A program made the position numbers and the translations under genes. A stretch of DNA of 64,000 bases, taken from contig QVOM02000034.1 in the NCBI GenBank assembly GCA_003586115.2, positions 110,027,610 to 110,091,609 on the forward strand. The letters run 5' to 3'. The DNA comes from Salvator merianae. Taxonomy: Eukaryota > Chordata > Lepidosauria > Squamata > Teiidae. Every line of letters starts with the position of its first letter. The stretch's first letter is position 1. Under the pieces are notes generated by a model. It worked only from the letters and a program-made list of their open reading frames with translations, was not told the DNA's origin and searched no databases. Positions 1 to 12,251 of this stretch are shown here, one piece after another.

Positions 1-64
1 ATTTTTCTTTCTCTTTTACACAGTTCATTAAATTTCTTTCCAAAGTCTGTTCCTCCACCTGAAC
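1..64 (-). CDS. CCDC18: CCDC18 coding exon (partial, cut by window edge)
   Basis: Acceptor TTTTTTTCAG just right of 64. A second in-frame AG six bases inside could act as an alternative acceptor. The peptide [15 protein letters not shown] parallels the human VQAEEEILERNLTNC. The donor lies outside the window. Confidence 0.88.
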
Positions 65-3000
65 CTGAAAAAAAGCAATATTATTTAGCAATAATAAATG
101 TGTAATTGGTATGCCCAATGCCCAATGAAATGGTGCTTTAGAAGAAACTATACTGGATTAAAAAATTGGCCATGGCTATATTTGTTATAACTACTAAGCC
201 TGGGTTGTGGAAGTTGAGCCCCATCACTGGGCAATCTCCCAATCGTCTGACGATGCCTTTCAAGATTGTTTGCTGTAACTGTTGAGGAGTTACATTTAGT
301 GCCTTTCCTACCCCAGCATGAAATCAAACTTGTAAGGCTATTATGCAGTCTTGGGAAATAGGAACTATGTTAGTCCACTCTAGGCTGTCATCCCTGCAAA
401 CCCCAGTTGGAAACACATGTCCCTCTGTTCCCCGCACTAAAGGTCCAGTCTGATGTTCCTTCTGCCATCTCTCCAAGCTCGATTTTGGCAAGCAGTTAGC
501 CAATTAGGGATATGCATGAACATAAAATGCTGATTTGTTTGTAACAAATCTGAACCAGCATTGGGGTAGACCAGTTGACCTTGAATCTAAAACTGGGTAG
601 CCTGTTGGTTCATGGATTCCTGCAGATACACCCCAGCTTCTCCTCTTCTCCAATTGCACCCTTTCAACGCCCAGCCCATGCCTTACCATCAGGTCCATGG
701 AATCTTACCTTGTTCCCATATGCCCGCATGGCCACCTCCTGCAAAGACCTTGAACTGACCAATCGTGTTTGAGGTCTTTGCAAGAAGTAGATACACACAT
801 GTCCATGCAATGTGTTTTCTGGGGGGATTTCTAGTCCTTCACTCTAGAAGGCCAGTACACTGTGGAAGAGGATACTAGCCACCATGCCCTTCCCAAAACT
901 ACATGGCTGGCAACAGCATACCAATGGGGATCAGATAAGAACCCTTAGACTCGATGAGGGAATGGTGAGGTGTGGTGCCAGGGTTGGCGGGGCATGATCA
1001 GGGAAGAGGGGAGACATGGGGTACAACTGTGAGGAATTTGAACCTATAAATCGTTTGCCTAATTCCTTCCCAATTGTGTTTGTTTTCAGACTGAATCCCA
1101 AACTTTTCAAGGGGGATAGTCCAAAAACAAAATTCACAAGACAACCCCGGTTCTGTAGAAACCCAGTACAGTACAGGACTGGTTTGGCATATCCCTCAAG
1201 TCAACGCAAATTGCCTTTCTACAAGGAAAAAAACTGGTAGTGTGGGGTCAAACAGTAGATGTGGGTAAAATTCTATCCAAGCCTGGTCAACCAATGACAA
1301 ATGGAAATCCATAGCCAATCAAAGCACAACAGAACTAGAACCTCATTGTAGTACAGTCTAAGAAGAATGCAGTTTTAAACCAGGAAACAGAAACCACTTT
1401 GTCCAACTTTTGCTTCCTGGTACTGTACAAAGGTAATTTGTTTGAAACATGACTGCACAAAATTATTATTAAAATGATAAATATCTTGAACTAAAACTTT
1501 ACCTTTTCCAGTTTTTCAGTTATTTTCTCTTTATACTTTTTAAATGCTCTTGTCAGTTCTTCAGCATTAAATAGAGCTTCATTTCTTTGTTGTTCAGTTC
1601 TTTAAATGAAAAAGTACTTTAGTTTTACAGTGATCATTTAAGAGTAGAAGAGTACTATGTTCACAATCAGGAAGACTTCAAATGTAAAACTCTGTAAGTG
1701 AACAGCATCCAGAAACTAACATTCTTTTACCTTTCATTTTATTCAAATGTACAATCTTCCCCACATAACGTAGGTGTTAGGTTTACTTCGTTTTTTTTAA
1801 AAAAAGACTGTAATGCAAATTCACACTGTGCAAGTCACTGACTTAATGGAAAACTAGAGGTTAGGTCAGCAATGGCTAAAAGCTCCATTAGCTGATGTCC
1901 TTTTGAACGATCTGCCTGATAATTACGTTGATTTATATGAGGAACTGGCCTCTCAATGAAAGGTAATGGAGGAAAGGAGTCTGCATTAAAAGGAACACAG
2001 CACAGTCACCTCAGAGAAGATCTCTCATGGAGTGCAATGCAACAACACAGAACAGCTTTTCCAGCAAAACAAACCAGATGTTAGATTAACCACAGGGAAT
2101 CTGCCTGCCTACTTCCTCATCCTTCCTATCCTGACACAGCCATCCATCCTACCTCCATCTTGCAGAAACCTCACATTGATTTTCCATGCCCAAGATTGAA
2201 ACAGAAGTGGCTGCACAGGCAGTAGCATGAAGATGCTGTGTGGCCAGGTGGAGCAGGCCAGCAACCTGCAGGAACTGCCCCATTGGTTGCAGCTCAGTAA
2301 TGACAACAGTGACCGCAAGTGTGGCAGCAGCAATTATGTGAGCAGCAGTGCCAGGCCTACTGGATGATGAAGTGGCAGTGCTATTCTTTTTTCAGTGGTA
2401 GAAGTCTGAATTGCTGCTTCTTTCTTTGATTGCTTTACTGCCTCCTCATGCTGCTTAATAATTTTCTAAGTATGTCTGCTTTTCTTTAAAATCCATTTTT
2501 CTTCTTCCCCAATCACTTTTCTCCAGCTCCAGTACCCTCACCAGTTGACTACTTCCTGCATTCACCTCCCACGTTGCTGCCACATGTGCACTGTCTTGGG
2601 GTGGTTTGCTTCCTAGAAGCCAGCCTGAGATCTAGCTCCGAAACTGGAACCTGCCGTCCAGAAGAGCACCACTGCTAAGCATTATGGTGGGTAGAAGGTT
2701 GCAAAGCAGCAGCAGTACCATCAAAGCAGCTCCAGCAGTGGCCAAAACCTGAAGCAGAACAGATAGAGGAGACTTCTCTGGCATGAAAGACTGCACAGTG
2801 CAAAGCCCTGGAGAGTGGGGCAGGATGGCCAGTAGGTGGCATCTGCTTAGTGCATCCTTATCACTCTCTGTTTCTAGCCTCACTTCAGGATCTTTCTCTG
2901 GGATCATGGAGCCTTTGGAACACTATCATCATCTTCTTGGCCACCTCACAACTGCATATCATGTCCAACTTGTTGCAGATCACCACAAAGACCTGCCTCT

Positions 3001-6000
3001 GTATCTAGGCGGCAGCAGGAAAAGGAATAAAAAAATTCACTGTAGCAAGGCACAACTCCCCATTACCTGATTCATTTTCATGTAATAGTCTTTGAAGATG
3101 TAAATGTGTACAATTATGTAATTATATTTCATAAATCTGTTAAGGGTCAAAATCAGTTCTGATTGAATTTTTTATTCATAGCAAAAATAACATCTTCTGA
3201 TTTGAATAGATTCAAATATAACTCTCATTGGAACATACCTACAGATGCATTTTTCTTCAGCCACTTATTTTCAAATCAGTTAGTGATTTATGAACTAGAA
3301 ACTAAAGCTGAAATGCATGCAGATTTGGAGTACAATACCACTATTATCATCATGGATTTTCAACAAAGCTGTCATGCCATTCCCTTTGCAAACTGGCTCC
3401 GATTCAGATTCGGACTGTTCAAAGACTGACTCTGCAGCTGCGTTGGAGCTGGACACGGATGGCACGGAAGCAGGCTTGGCGGATGTCCAGACATGAACAA
3501 GCACATCAGTACAGCATGAGACAGACTGGGAGAAACCCTCTTTCGCAGAGCACAGACTTGAGAAAGCTGTGTTGCACAGATCAGAGCAGCTGTACAACAA
3601 ACACCAAGAAATCAAGCCCCACCTTAGTTCACACCTGGGAGACAATCTGGAAATATAAGCAACAGCAGGTCTACACAGGAACTGTTGCTGGCGGCTGTCC
3701 TTTCCTGGCATCTGCAACCTCCTCAATTCTTGCTAGGGTTTCCTGGCTCCTGACCTGCATTCTGGCCTGTGACTCCAACTCCTGGACTATCCCTGAACCT
3801 GTGCTAGTGAGTTTAGTTTCTAACGTCAGACTGCTGACATTCATTCTGCTGCTAGAGAAAGACTGGGACTGAGGCCCAAGATAGGACAAAAGCACAAAAA
3901 TCTCTTCTTCCTGTTGGATCCCTCAATTCTACCCTGTGTCTCAGTGCAACTGATATAGTCAAGTACCATATCTTGTAAAAGGACAAACTGGCTAGCATTC
4001 TTTATTCATAGCACTTAGAATTTTCTGCAAAATATCCACTTATTTCATCTGGCTATTCTCACTTTATTTTCAACCTGATTTATCCTTCCTGTAAAGTTTT
4101 GCTCTCTTCTTTTTTTCTCTCAGAATTGTTCCTGGATAAATATTTGGACTGGGCTGCATTCTCTTCTTTACAACTTCCTCAACACAAGGATAAAATGCCA
4201 CAATTTCTTAGTTTTGTTTAAGTTGAGTATCTCCTTGACTATTATGTGGACACTTAGGTGGCCTTCATCTTGATGCAATCACTTATTTTTCCGTGGGGCA
4301 TACCATGTTATTTGCAATAGTTTCTTGGGGGGGAATCACCTCCGAACAGCCTCAATGCGCCTCTATACAGATAAGTATCTTCCAATTTAGGATCCATAAC
4401 GCATCTGGCATTAGCAAATATATTACACAGTAGAGATGGTACTGATATAGATATTAATGTCTCTTCAATTTAAGAAAATTCTAAAATTATATAAGCTGAT
4501 AATTTGTTTAAGCATCTGCATGATATGGGACAAATACTGCAGAGAACCTCCAATGAAATATTGTAATTTTTGTTCAACATAAACAAGATACTTTGAAACA
4601 AACATTTCACAGCAAGGAAATAAGTCATTGAACTTATCAAACATTCATAATAAACATAAACCTCTCATGCAATTTGTCACCTTTTTCCTTGTTTGCTTTG
4701 TTCCAGTAAATCCAACTTAATGTTTCTATTTTCCTCCTTTAACTTTTGTAGAACATACTCTTTTTCCATTACTATTTTCTGGCTTTGATGTAATTTGTTT
4801 TCCGCCTCTCTAAAAACAAATTATAAAACAGCATTGTAAGCAACACATCAGACTTTTTTTGTAACAAGATACCTGGTTGCAAATACCAGCTGATGGGGCT
4901 GTATTTTTCTGCAGCTGTTAGAAGTGGTCAGCCTGATCTTCTATCCATCAGGAAAGCCTATTTCCTGCTTCATCTGATTCATTAGCTATGACCCTTCCCT
5001 GTACAGGAACAGCTGGATAGTGTTTCACGTGCTGCCTTTGAAGACAGATTGGAAGCTGCAATTAGTGTCAAATGTAACATCAAGGCTGATAAGCATTCAT
5101 CTAACAGTACCACTTATCACATCAGATCTACACAGGTAGTCAAATCACTACCAAAGGTAGTTAATAGTGATAACACTAACATATAAAGACCTAAACAGCT
5201 TAGACCCCCCCCCCCCCCAAAAGAACTAAAGGAATGTCTCTTCCCATATAAACCAGACTGGGTGCCGGGATGTCATAAGAAGGGCAAATTACTAGTTTTG
5301 CCATTCTCAGTCTTAGGGACAGTGGCACTTGACTGTTGAATGGTCTCTCCTTAGAGGTGCTTCATACACCATTACTTCACATCTTTTGGTGACTGACAAA
5401 TATGTACCTCTTTGCCCAGGTCTTTGTCTAAACAACAGTTTTGTCCTACTTTCCAAAGAGAAGTCATCTGCACTACAAGCTTTTAAATGGCTGCTGAATA
5501 TAACTGTTCAGTTGCTTTTAATAATAGTTTTAAATGCATAATTATGAATTGTGATGTGCTGTGAGACTGACAGGATAGGGCAACAGATAGATTCAAATAA
5601 ATAATAGGGATGTACATGAACTGAAAATTGATATTCAGTACCATGAACAGGTTTAGGAGGCATACTCCAATCCTCTGGCCACTTTGCCTATAAGCCTTAC
5701 AGTCTCACCTTACACTCGTGGCCTTCCCCTCCTCCCCTGCCACACTTACCTACTGGGCCAGGCCTCTGCTGCCAGCCACATGATTGGTGGGAGTACTGCT
5801 TGCCCCCCCACCCAGACCCCTGTGCTTGCCTGAGTCTTCTGGAGGACTATAGGTCCTCCCAGCAAGCCAAGTGCATGCCGTGTAGGATTCTGCTTGAGTG
5901 AGCATTCTGGAAGATGGAGAGGGAAAATGCACTGAGAGGTGGTCTCCTTGTTCTGCCCCAGGAAGCAACAGGTGGTACCCTTACTCTATAAAAAAAGGTC

Positions 6001-9000
6001 TTTCTTGTCACTGTTTTCTAGTTCTGAGCTGAAGCCAGGAAAATAAAGTGAAATAGAATCCAGCGATACATTTTAGCCCAGCAAACCTCAATAAATTGCA
6101 TTGGGTTAACCATTCTGCCTGAGAATTCATGCTGACTTGAATAGGGAATTTGCCACAAGTCAGTCTAATTGGGAATGATAAAAAATAGATTAAATAAATG
6201 TCTGCCTTCCTGTCCTCTCTGAGAACTGCTGTTATTTGCAGCAGGTGGTAAACCTTCCATAAAGCACCATTTTTTTCCTAACTTGAAGAGGAATTTAACG
6301 AATCTACCAAAAGTGCAAAGTTTTAAATTCAACTGAATATCGTTTTGAAATTTTATTCAAAATCTAACAGACAAAAACAGACTGGAAGCTAACTGTGGAG
6401 AAACACTGTAATCTACCCTGACCCTTAAAGTAGGATTGTTTTGTCTGAAAGGGTGGGAAGAAAAGTCTGGTGTTATTTTATTCAAGTACTCCGTTCAAGT
6501 ACTTGAATCTTCCCAACTGTTGTCTAGAATGGGATTGACTTTACAGTGAAAGGAAGATCGCGCTTTACTGAATGAAGTGGGCTTACAATTATATTTATCT
6601 TCTTGGGGATGTCTATTTTCTGTCCCACTTGACAAAGTATGGACCTTTCTGATGTTGCTTAGGCCTGAACTACAGTATCTGCTATCAGCTGAATGAACCA
6701 AAACTTGTCTGACCATTACAGAGGTGTGTAAAGCCAGAGAGTCTGCCTCAAGTTGCATGGCTTTCAAAGGAACATTGCCATATTTTAGCTCTGCTGAATG
6801 CAAAATAGCATGGTTATGGGGACGTCAGGTAAAGGTACCACCCACTTATCTGGATCAGAATCGGAGCCAAAAACAAGTCTGAAGGGGTATTTTGCTATTG
6901 GGGGGGCAATTCATAGAATGTTCCAATGTTTCCCATTCATTCAATTCCAAATTCTGCAAGCTCTTAAATGGCTCTGAGGGAGCTAACATGAAATCTGCTG
7001 CTTTTGACTAACTGTCTGCTGAAGTTTCCTCTTTGGTGCTTAAAGTCAGTGTGAATATTACTTTTGAGAAGAAAACTGGAAAGCAATCTAGTCTAAAGGG
7101 TTTGGGTAAGTTAGCAACTAGACTTTCTATCCAAAATAATCAAAACACTCTCCACTTGGTTATCTGTTGCCCTACCATATTTCTTGGGAGGGGATGTCAC
7201 CTGCAAGATAACAGAGTGGTTGTTCATAAAAGCATTCTGCCTTAGAGCAAAAACAGCTTTCCTTAACTTTGACATTGGAGAATAATTTGCCTATTAGAGC
7301 AGCATTTTCTGGCACTGTAAGAACAGCTTTTGTGGATGTGAGAATAGCCTGCATTTTTTTTCAGAAATAGTTGTGATATCCTTTATATTGTGATTCTTGG
7401 TCTTTTTCAAGGGTAAAAGAAACAATTACCATAGGGAACCCTGTCAAACTGGGAGCTCTCCAAGTTCTGAGAGCTATTTCTGTTTTGGCTCCTTGAGAAG
7501 TTACTCTACACTCTTTGTTGTGGGGGAAAGACACTGGAGGAAGAAGACGAAGATCTATGGTGTGTCCTCAATTTTCGCTTTTCTATCTAAAAAATCCTGG
7601 AGTCCCCCCCACCCCGCATAGATTTATAGAGCAAACTCAGTATGTTTAGCTTTCTTGAACCTCTTATGTGGGGGGAGGGGGGAGAGAAAAGGAGAGTGGG
7701 AATGAAAGAAATAAGTTTACTACAATCGTTTAGCTGACCAACATGTCTCAATGTAAGGTACCAGGGGCAGCTGAAGACAAGGCCTCAAACTTTCCATATG
7801 GACCCTGAGGACACACAGGTGAAATACAATTAAAAACACCAGTGCATTTTGATAACTATATTTGGATCCAAACTGGTGGCTACACCTGAGTTCCTGGGGA
7901 TGATGTCAGAGGCAGGAATAGGAATGCACTCAGAGACATAGCCACCAAAGGTAAAGTAGGATTAGCTGCTGGGCAGGGAAGAAGACAGCCTTTCCATCAG
8001 GGAGTAAGGCAGCAAAGCAGTACACTGTCAATTTCTCATTCCGAATAAAAGGTCAGAGGACAAGCTGAGTCAGTAAGATGGAAAAAAGGATGGGTCAGTA
8101 AGATGGGTCCATGTAAGCAGGAACTCTCACATAAATTAAAGATCTACTCCTCAATTCCTTATAACAAATATATTACAGCTTCTAGTTAAATTAATGGAGG
8201 AAAAGCTCCAAGTCCTTCCCGAGACAAAGCAACAGAGGAACTGGGACATGGTGGTGTGAATTTTTCTTTCTTTCCATAACATGAGGACACCACCTGTTGC
8301 TTGCCTGCGGAAGGGTAAAGAGACCACCTTCCAGCATATTTGTCCTGGTTTCCATCTTCCAAGAATGTTACCAAATGCACTGTATACTCTCATTCCCCAT
8401 TCACTGTTTCTTCCTAGTGAGAAAAGAATCATACATGCATTTGAGATCTACAGAAATCTGAAATTTCCCCCTGGACACTAGTAGGTAAACCAACCCTGAA
8501 AGTCAGAAGAATAAAAATCCAAGGCTTCATTACTTCAGAATGTTATCCTGAGCTTGAATTTCTCCTTCCAAGGTTGCTATCTGTTCTTCTAGCACAGGAA
8601 TGCTGACCGAGCGTGTACTCAAAACAGATTCAAGAAAAGAAATCTGACAACAAATATAGTAACAAAGTTATTAATTGACTTTTGAACATTAGGATGATGC
8701 TTTGCAGGCTTTCATCAATAGTTATCTCATGCTATCTGTACTACTCTTGAAGAAAAAAAATAAAAATAAAAATAACATATAGGCAAATTATGAAAAGTAA
8801 AATGTTACTTTTTATCAAAATAGCAAATAGCCTGCTTTCAATGCTTTCTTACTGGCAGTCTATTCTAAGACTGGATACTTTTTAGTTCTTCCCGAAGCAA
8901 AAATTTCTAAATATACCCAAAGATGGTTAATAAGAAAACTACAACGTTTATCATCATTATCATTAAAGCATGCCTTAAAACAAATACAGTCTATTACAAT

Positions 9001-11709
9001 ACTTACTCTTGCTTTTGCCTGGTTCAGTTCAAAGTTTAAAGTTTCAGTTTTATTCATTAGGTGGTGATTTTGGGAAGTTAATGATGCATTTTTTCCTCGA
9101 ACTACATTCAATCTGTCCCTTAATAATTCATTTTCTTCTTCCATGCTTTTATCCAAAGACATTGAATAAGACTGTACATAAAGTAAAAAATTATTAATCA
9201 GATTGGCCGGGCATTTTTAAAGTTATTACCAAGTTATTACTTTTAGGTTTATGAAGCCACTTTTATAACTGTGTAATCCAAGGTGAGTTACACAGGACAG
9301 GAAGAGTGATGAAAAATACCCAAGCCATGGTGACTTGTCTCCTGGAATTACACCAAAGTCAAGAATGTCTGCAGGAGTTAAGAAGGGATACTGAAGTTCC
9401 ATGTGGAGATAAGAACCTCTTCAAGTCAAGAGATTCTTAACTTAACGTCAGTGTATCTCACAAAATGGGGTGTTCTCAGAGTGTGATGGGAACTGGCTAA
9501 GACTGTCATTATCCAGAGCTTTTTCATTCCATTTCTGAGGATCTGGCTGCTTCCAACAGCAAAATTAAAAGTAAATATAAAAAGGTAGAAATGATGTGAG
9601 CCCGACTGTTTCCTAAAGTGGAAACGAAATAACTGGGCAACCAACAGTATCTTTATAGTCCTTTGATTGATCAAAAGAGGTTTGATCCTCTCCTGTAAGG
9701 AAATGCCTTTAGCCTTGTCTCAGTTCTTTTTACCACAATGAGGACTTTGCAGCTGCCTCCATCCAGAGTCTGTCATGACCCCTCACACTGTAAGCAAAAA
9801 CCCCCTCCATTGCTGCACTATTTTACTCATTCACACATCTGATGGTAAGAGAAGTCCCATTCTTCTCATCTAGTGGTTTAACATAAGGGCAGAATGGTGT
9901 AGGATGAGCAAACTATGGGTTCTAGTCACATCTCAGAAGAATTTACAGTATTTAAACCCAGTTTTGTTGATAATTTTTAGCCCTTTCTAAACATTTTCTA
10001 GGACTAGAAACAATGGGATGAAACTTCAAGGGAGTAGATACAGGCTAGATATTAGGAAAAACTTCCTGACTGTAAGGGCAATCAGTCATTGGAACAGGTT
10101 GCCACAGGAGGTGGTAGGCTCTCCTTCGCTGGAGGTCTTCAAGGAGAGGCTGGACAGTTATCTGTCTGGGATGCTTTAGTGAATCCTGCATTGAGCAGGG
10201 GGTTGGACTCGATGACCCTAGAGGTCCCTTCCAACTCTATGATTCTATGATTCTAAGGATAGCTGTTACTGTCATTGCATCCAGGAGCACCAGACAGTGC
10301 AGGGTGCACTGGAAGTGCCTGGGACTGCTGTACTGGTTTTGATCCAAGGAACATTTGCTGACATTCTTCTGGCTTCAGATGAAGTTGATGAACCAGTACA
10401 TGGAGGACCCAGTTGCTCCAGTTTGTACCCATTAGCAAACAAAAAGCCAAATAAGAAAAACAGTGGAGAGTCAGGGAGTCATCTTAAAATAAAGAGCATT
10501 TTCTCCCACAGGAGCAGCCTGCTGGATTGAACCACAACCCATCTAGTCCAGCATCCTGTCTCACACAGCGACCCACCAACTGCTTCTGGGCATTCCCAAG
10601 CAGAAGACAAAAGCAAAACCTTCAACTGCTCTTGACTTCCTGCAAATAGCCTTTACAGGCATCCTGCCTGTCTCTCCAACCTACAGCCAGTACCTAGGCA
10701 TTCATTCTAGTAGCCACTGATGCAAAGAGAAGCTTTCCCTTCTATATGTGGCATAGGAAGCTGTGGCATACATAGCTTGCATTTACCTCACGGTATCCTG
10801 TAGGAGCAAGAATTTGCCCAGATATCTTTTGTCATGAAGCTTTGACTGACAATTAGATTATTTCCCTCTCCTTATTGAATAACTTCAGTTTGGATCAGTT
10901 TGGCCACAGGGAATGAGTAGTCAAAAAGATCTCAATTCTTTGCCTCCCAAGACGTTTCTTGGGTGATGGTGGCAAAGACACTATTTCCCCCTTAGCCCTA
11001 TGCCAGCTTATAGGGCAAGTGGTCTGGTAGCTGTAGCAACCAGCTTCTATCTACTTGCCCTGTAAACTGGCACAGTGAGGAGCAAAAAAGGTGATACTTC
11101 ATCTGATTTCTACCCAAGTGTGAACTAACCTAATTGGCCAGTTCAGCACTGAACTGAACCACTAACCACAGTCTGTGCATAATCCTTAGGTTGTACTGCC
11201 AAAATATTACATGTGTACAAAATACCAGAAGGAGCAATTAAATATTCATTGATTCCTAAATAATTACCTGGCTCTTAGATTTCACTGAAGAATCTTTATT
11301 ATGTAAAGACATTTTGTCCATGGTATTACGAGTGAAGGAATTCTTTAATTCACTGCAGTCATCAAGATCTTCCATTGTTAAAATCTCAAGCTCACGGCCA
11401 TCTACACTGACATCTGAATCATCATGTAAATTAATACTAAAATAAAGAATATAAAAACTATTTAACACTACTTCTTATAGACTGTACTAAAGTTAAGACA
11501 TAAACTGTATCCAACAAACGAAGAAAAAAATACTCCATGCTGATTGCAGCTATACACATACCTATGAAGCTCCTCTCCCACACCATGTAAACTTCTTTCT
11601 GTTTTCCTTAACTGACTTCTTAATGTCACAACATCTGCAAGCAATTTTTCTTCATCCTCGTGATCATGAAAACTCCGTAAGTTAGGTTCCATTGAAATTC
11701 AGCATTTGT
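1..11709 (-). CDS. CCDC18: CCDC18, 5' part of gene (spliced, runs off left edge)
   Basis: Coiled-coil domain containing protein 18, minus strand. Seven coding exons can be joined with continuous phase: 11562-11709 (ATG at 11690-11692), 11268-11436, 9007-9171, 8534-8643, 4681-4809, 1503-1599, and 1-64, which continues beyond the window. Together they give about 288 residues, against more than 1,400 in the human protein. The translated part is rich in E, K, Q and L with heptad character. It matches human CCDC18 as I remember it around VLEEQI, EAENKL.QSQK, LLEQ.KQGKR and QRNEAL.NAEEL, and the exon after that has ERNL.NC. The N-terminal 100 residues are much more diverged than the coiled-coil part. 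The family is a coiled-coil protein linked to centriolar satellites; the molecular role is not visible here. A 5' untranslated exon must lie near 16.2 kb because 11709 abuts an acceptor. The gene is divergent from TMED5. Confidence 0.92.
65..1502. other. CCDC18 intron, no gene seen
   Basis: Intronic sequence with short open frames on both strands that have no family resemblance. The stretch around 940-1010 resembles 27070-27150 (both carry a 'GTGATCAGG..AGA.GGG' type segment), so both may be old copies of an unidentified repeat. Confidence 0.6.
1503..1599 (-). CDS. CCDC18: CCDC18 coding exon
   Basis: 97 bp, acceptor CATTTAAAG, donor GTAAAG. It encodes [20 protein letters not shown] and continues the human-like coiled coil. 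It leaves phase 0 into the exon at the left edge. Confidence 0.92.
1600..4680. other. CCDC18 intron with unclassified, moderately GC-rich insert
   Basis: The stretch about 2100-3900 is less AT-rich than its flanks and carries open frames of 70-140 codons on both strands (for example minus 3295-3726). None shows a catalytic motif or a family I recognise. It may be an old transposon fragment. Confidence 0.4.
4681..4809 (-). CDS. CCDC18: CCDC18 coding exon
   Basis: 129 bp, acceptor TTTGTTTTTAG, donor GTGACA. It encodes [17 protein letters not shown] and ends [10 protein letters not shown], both near-identical to the remembered human coiled coil. Phase is 1 in and 2 out. Confidence 0.92.
4810..8533. 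other. CCDC18 intron
   Basis: No coding exon is needed here, since phase is continuous between the flanking exons. A run of 14 C lies at 5205-5218. A sequence starting TAGGGATGTACA at about 5609 resembles the terminus of the hAT-type MITEs at 28.7 and 45.9 kb, without a visible partner end. Confidence 0.5.
8534..8643 (-). CDS. CCDC18: CCDC18 coding exon
   Basis: 110 bp, acceptor TTGTCAG, donor GTAATG (weaker than consensus). It encodes [20 protein letters not shown], close to the human VPILEEQIINLEAEVSAQD, and ends two bases into a lysine codon finished by exon 4681-4809. Confidence 0.9.
9007..9171 (-). CDS. CCDC18: CCDC18 coding exon
   Basis: 165 bp, phase 0 at both ends, acceptor ATGTACAG, donor GTAAGT. 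It encodes 55 residues of coiled coil including [12 protein letters not shown] and SQNHHLMNK, which parallels the human stretch LNKLRQQNACLVTQNHSLM. Confidence 0.9.
10002..10256 (+). mobile_element. CR1 LINE 3' end, 5'-truncated
   Basis: About 255 bp ending in the CR1 signature: 'GGTTGGACTCGATGACCC', then 'GGTCCCTTCCAACTCTATG', then the short repeated tail ATTCTATG/ATTCTA. It is nearly the same as the copy at 56896-57140. Only the terminal region remains, so no coding capacity is left. It is antisense to CCDC18. Confidence 0.88.
10508..10750 (+). repeat. Interspersed reptile repeat fragment (class uncertain)
   Basis: Contains 'GAGCAGCCTGCTGGATTGAA', 'CATCTAGTCCAGCATCCTG' and 'TAGTAGCCACTGATG', phrases I recognise from a repeat scattered through sauropsid genomes. 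I cannot name its class with certainty. Confidence 0.5.
11268..11436 (-). CDS. CCDC18: CCDC18 coding exon
   Basis: Acceptor after a TTTATTTTAG tract; donor GTAATT. It is one base plus 56 codons, leaving phase 0. The peptide is acidic and serine-rich ([19 protein letters not shown]) and diverges most from the human sequence, so assignment rests on splice phase and position. Confidence 0.8.
11562..11709 (-). CDS. CCDC18: CCDC18 first coding exon
   Basis: Holds the start codon at 11690-11692; 11693-11709 is 5' UTR after an AG acceptor whose upstream side is only moderately pyrimidine-rich. It encodes 43 codons plus two bases and ends at a GTATGTG donor. The peptide starts MEPNLRSF and contains [16 protein letters not shown], aligning in position with the human N terminus (EEESLLANVASLR). 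The split serine codon is completed by the next exon. Confidence 0.88.
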
Positions 11710-12039
11710 CTAATGTGAAAGATAACTAAAAAAATGTATTTATATGAGCATTTTCCAAAATTTGAAGCAAACAAATCTTTGAAAAGCAGCATTTTTCTAA
11801 TTTTGCTCTCCATTATGGCTCAGCTCAATAACATATGCTGGCCTCCTGCAACTATGGCCTGCAAATCAGAAGCTGCCTAGATGAAAATACATTCCCAGTT
11901 CCTCCCACAATTGATGCAATTTCCTCAATGACCCTTTCTGCAGTTTTATTAGCACAAACCTGCTTCTTTCTAACAGTGTCCTAAAAATTATAATGGTAAC
12001 CATTTTGTTACAAAATACAAAAAAAACCCTACAAAAGAG

Positions 12040-12130
12040 TTTTTACAAAAATATTTATTGATTTGCATTTTCTATTCTGTCCTTTAACCTAGGGTCTCAG
12101 GGAAGGTTATAATCAGCAGCTGCTGGTGCA
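12040..12130 (-). repeat. L2-type LINE 3' tail fragment
   Basis: T-rich stretch then a degraded 'CCC..CCTATA..CGAAGGTCTCAGGG' tail (here 'CCTAGGGTCTCAGGGAAGG'), the same 3' terminus as the RT-bearing copy near 39 kb. Orientation is minus. Confidence 0.5.
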
Positions 12131-12225
12131 GGATGGCGCAAATGGAAGCTTTTCTTTTATGCCAATTGTGGACTTGTTTGAACCTCCACTTCATAGATAC
12201 CTATAGTTATAATAAAACCAGTACG

Positions 12226-12251
12226 ATAAAATAAAATAAAATAAAATAAAA
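12226..12251. repeat. (ATAAA)n microsatellite
   Basis: About five tandem ATAAA units inside CCDC18 intron 1. Confidence 0.85.

Noticed and set aside
3295..3726. 143-codon minus-strand open frame in a CCDC18 intron
   Set aside because: Serine/cysteine-rich without any family motif; the CCDC18 exons on each side join in phase without it.
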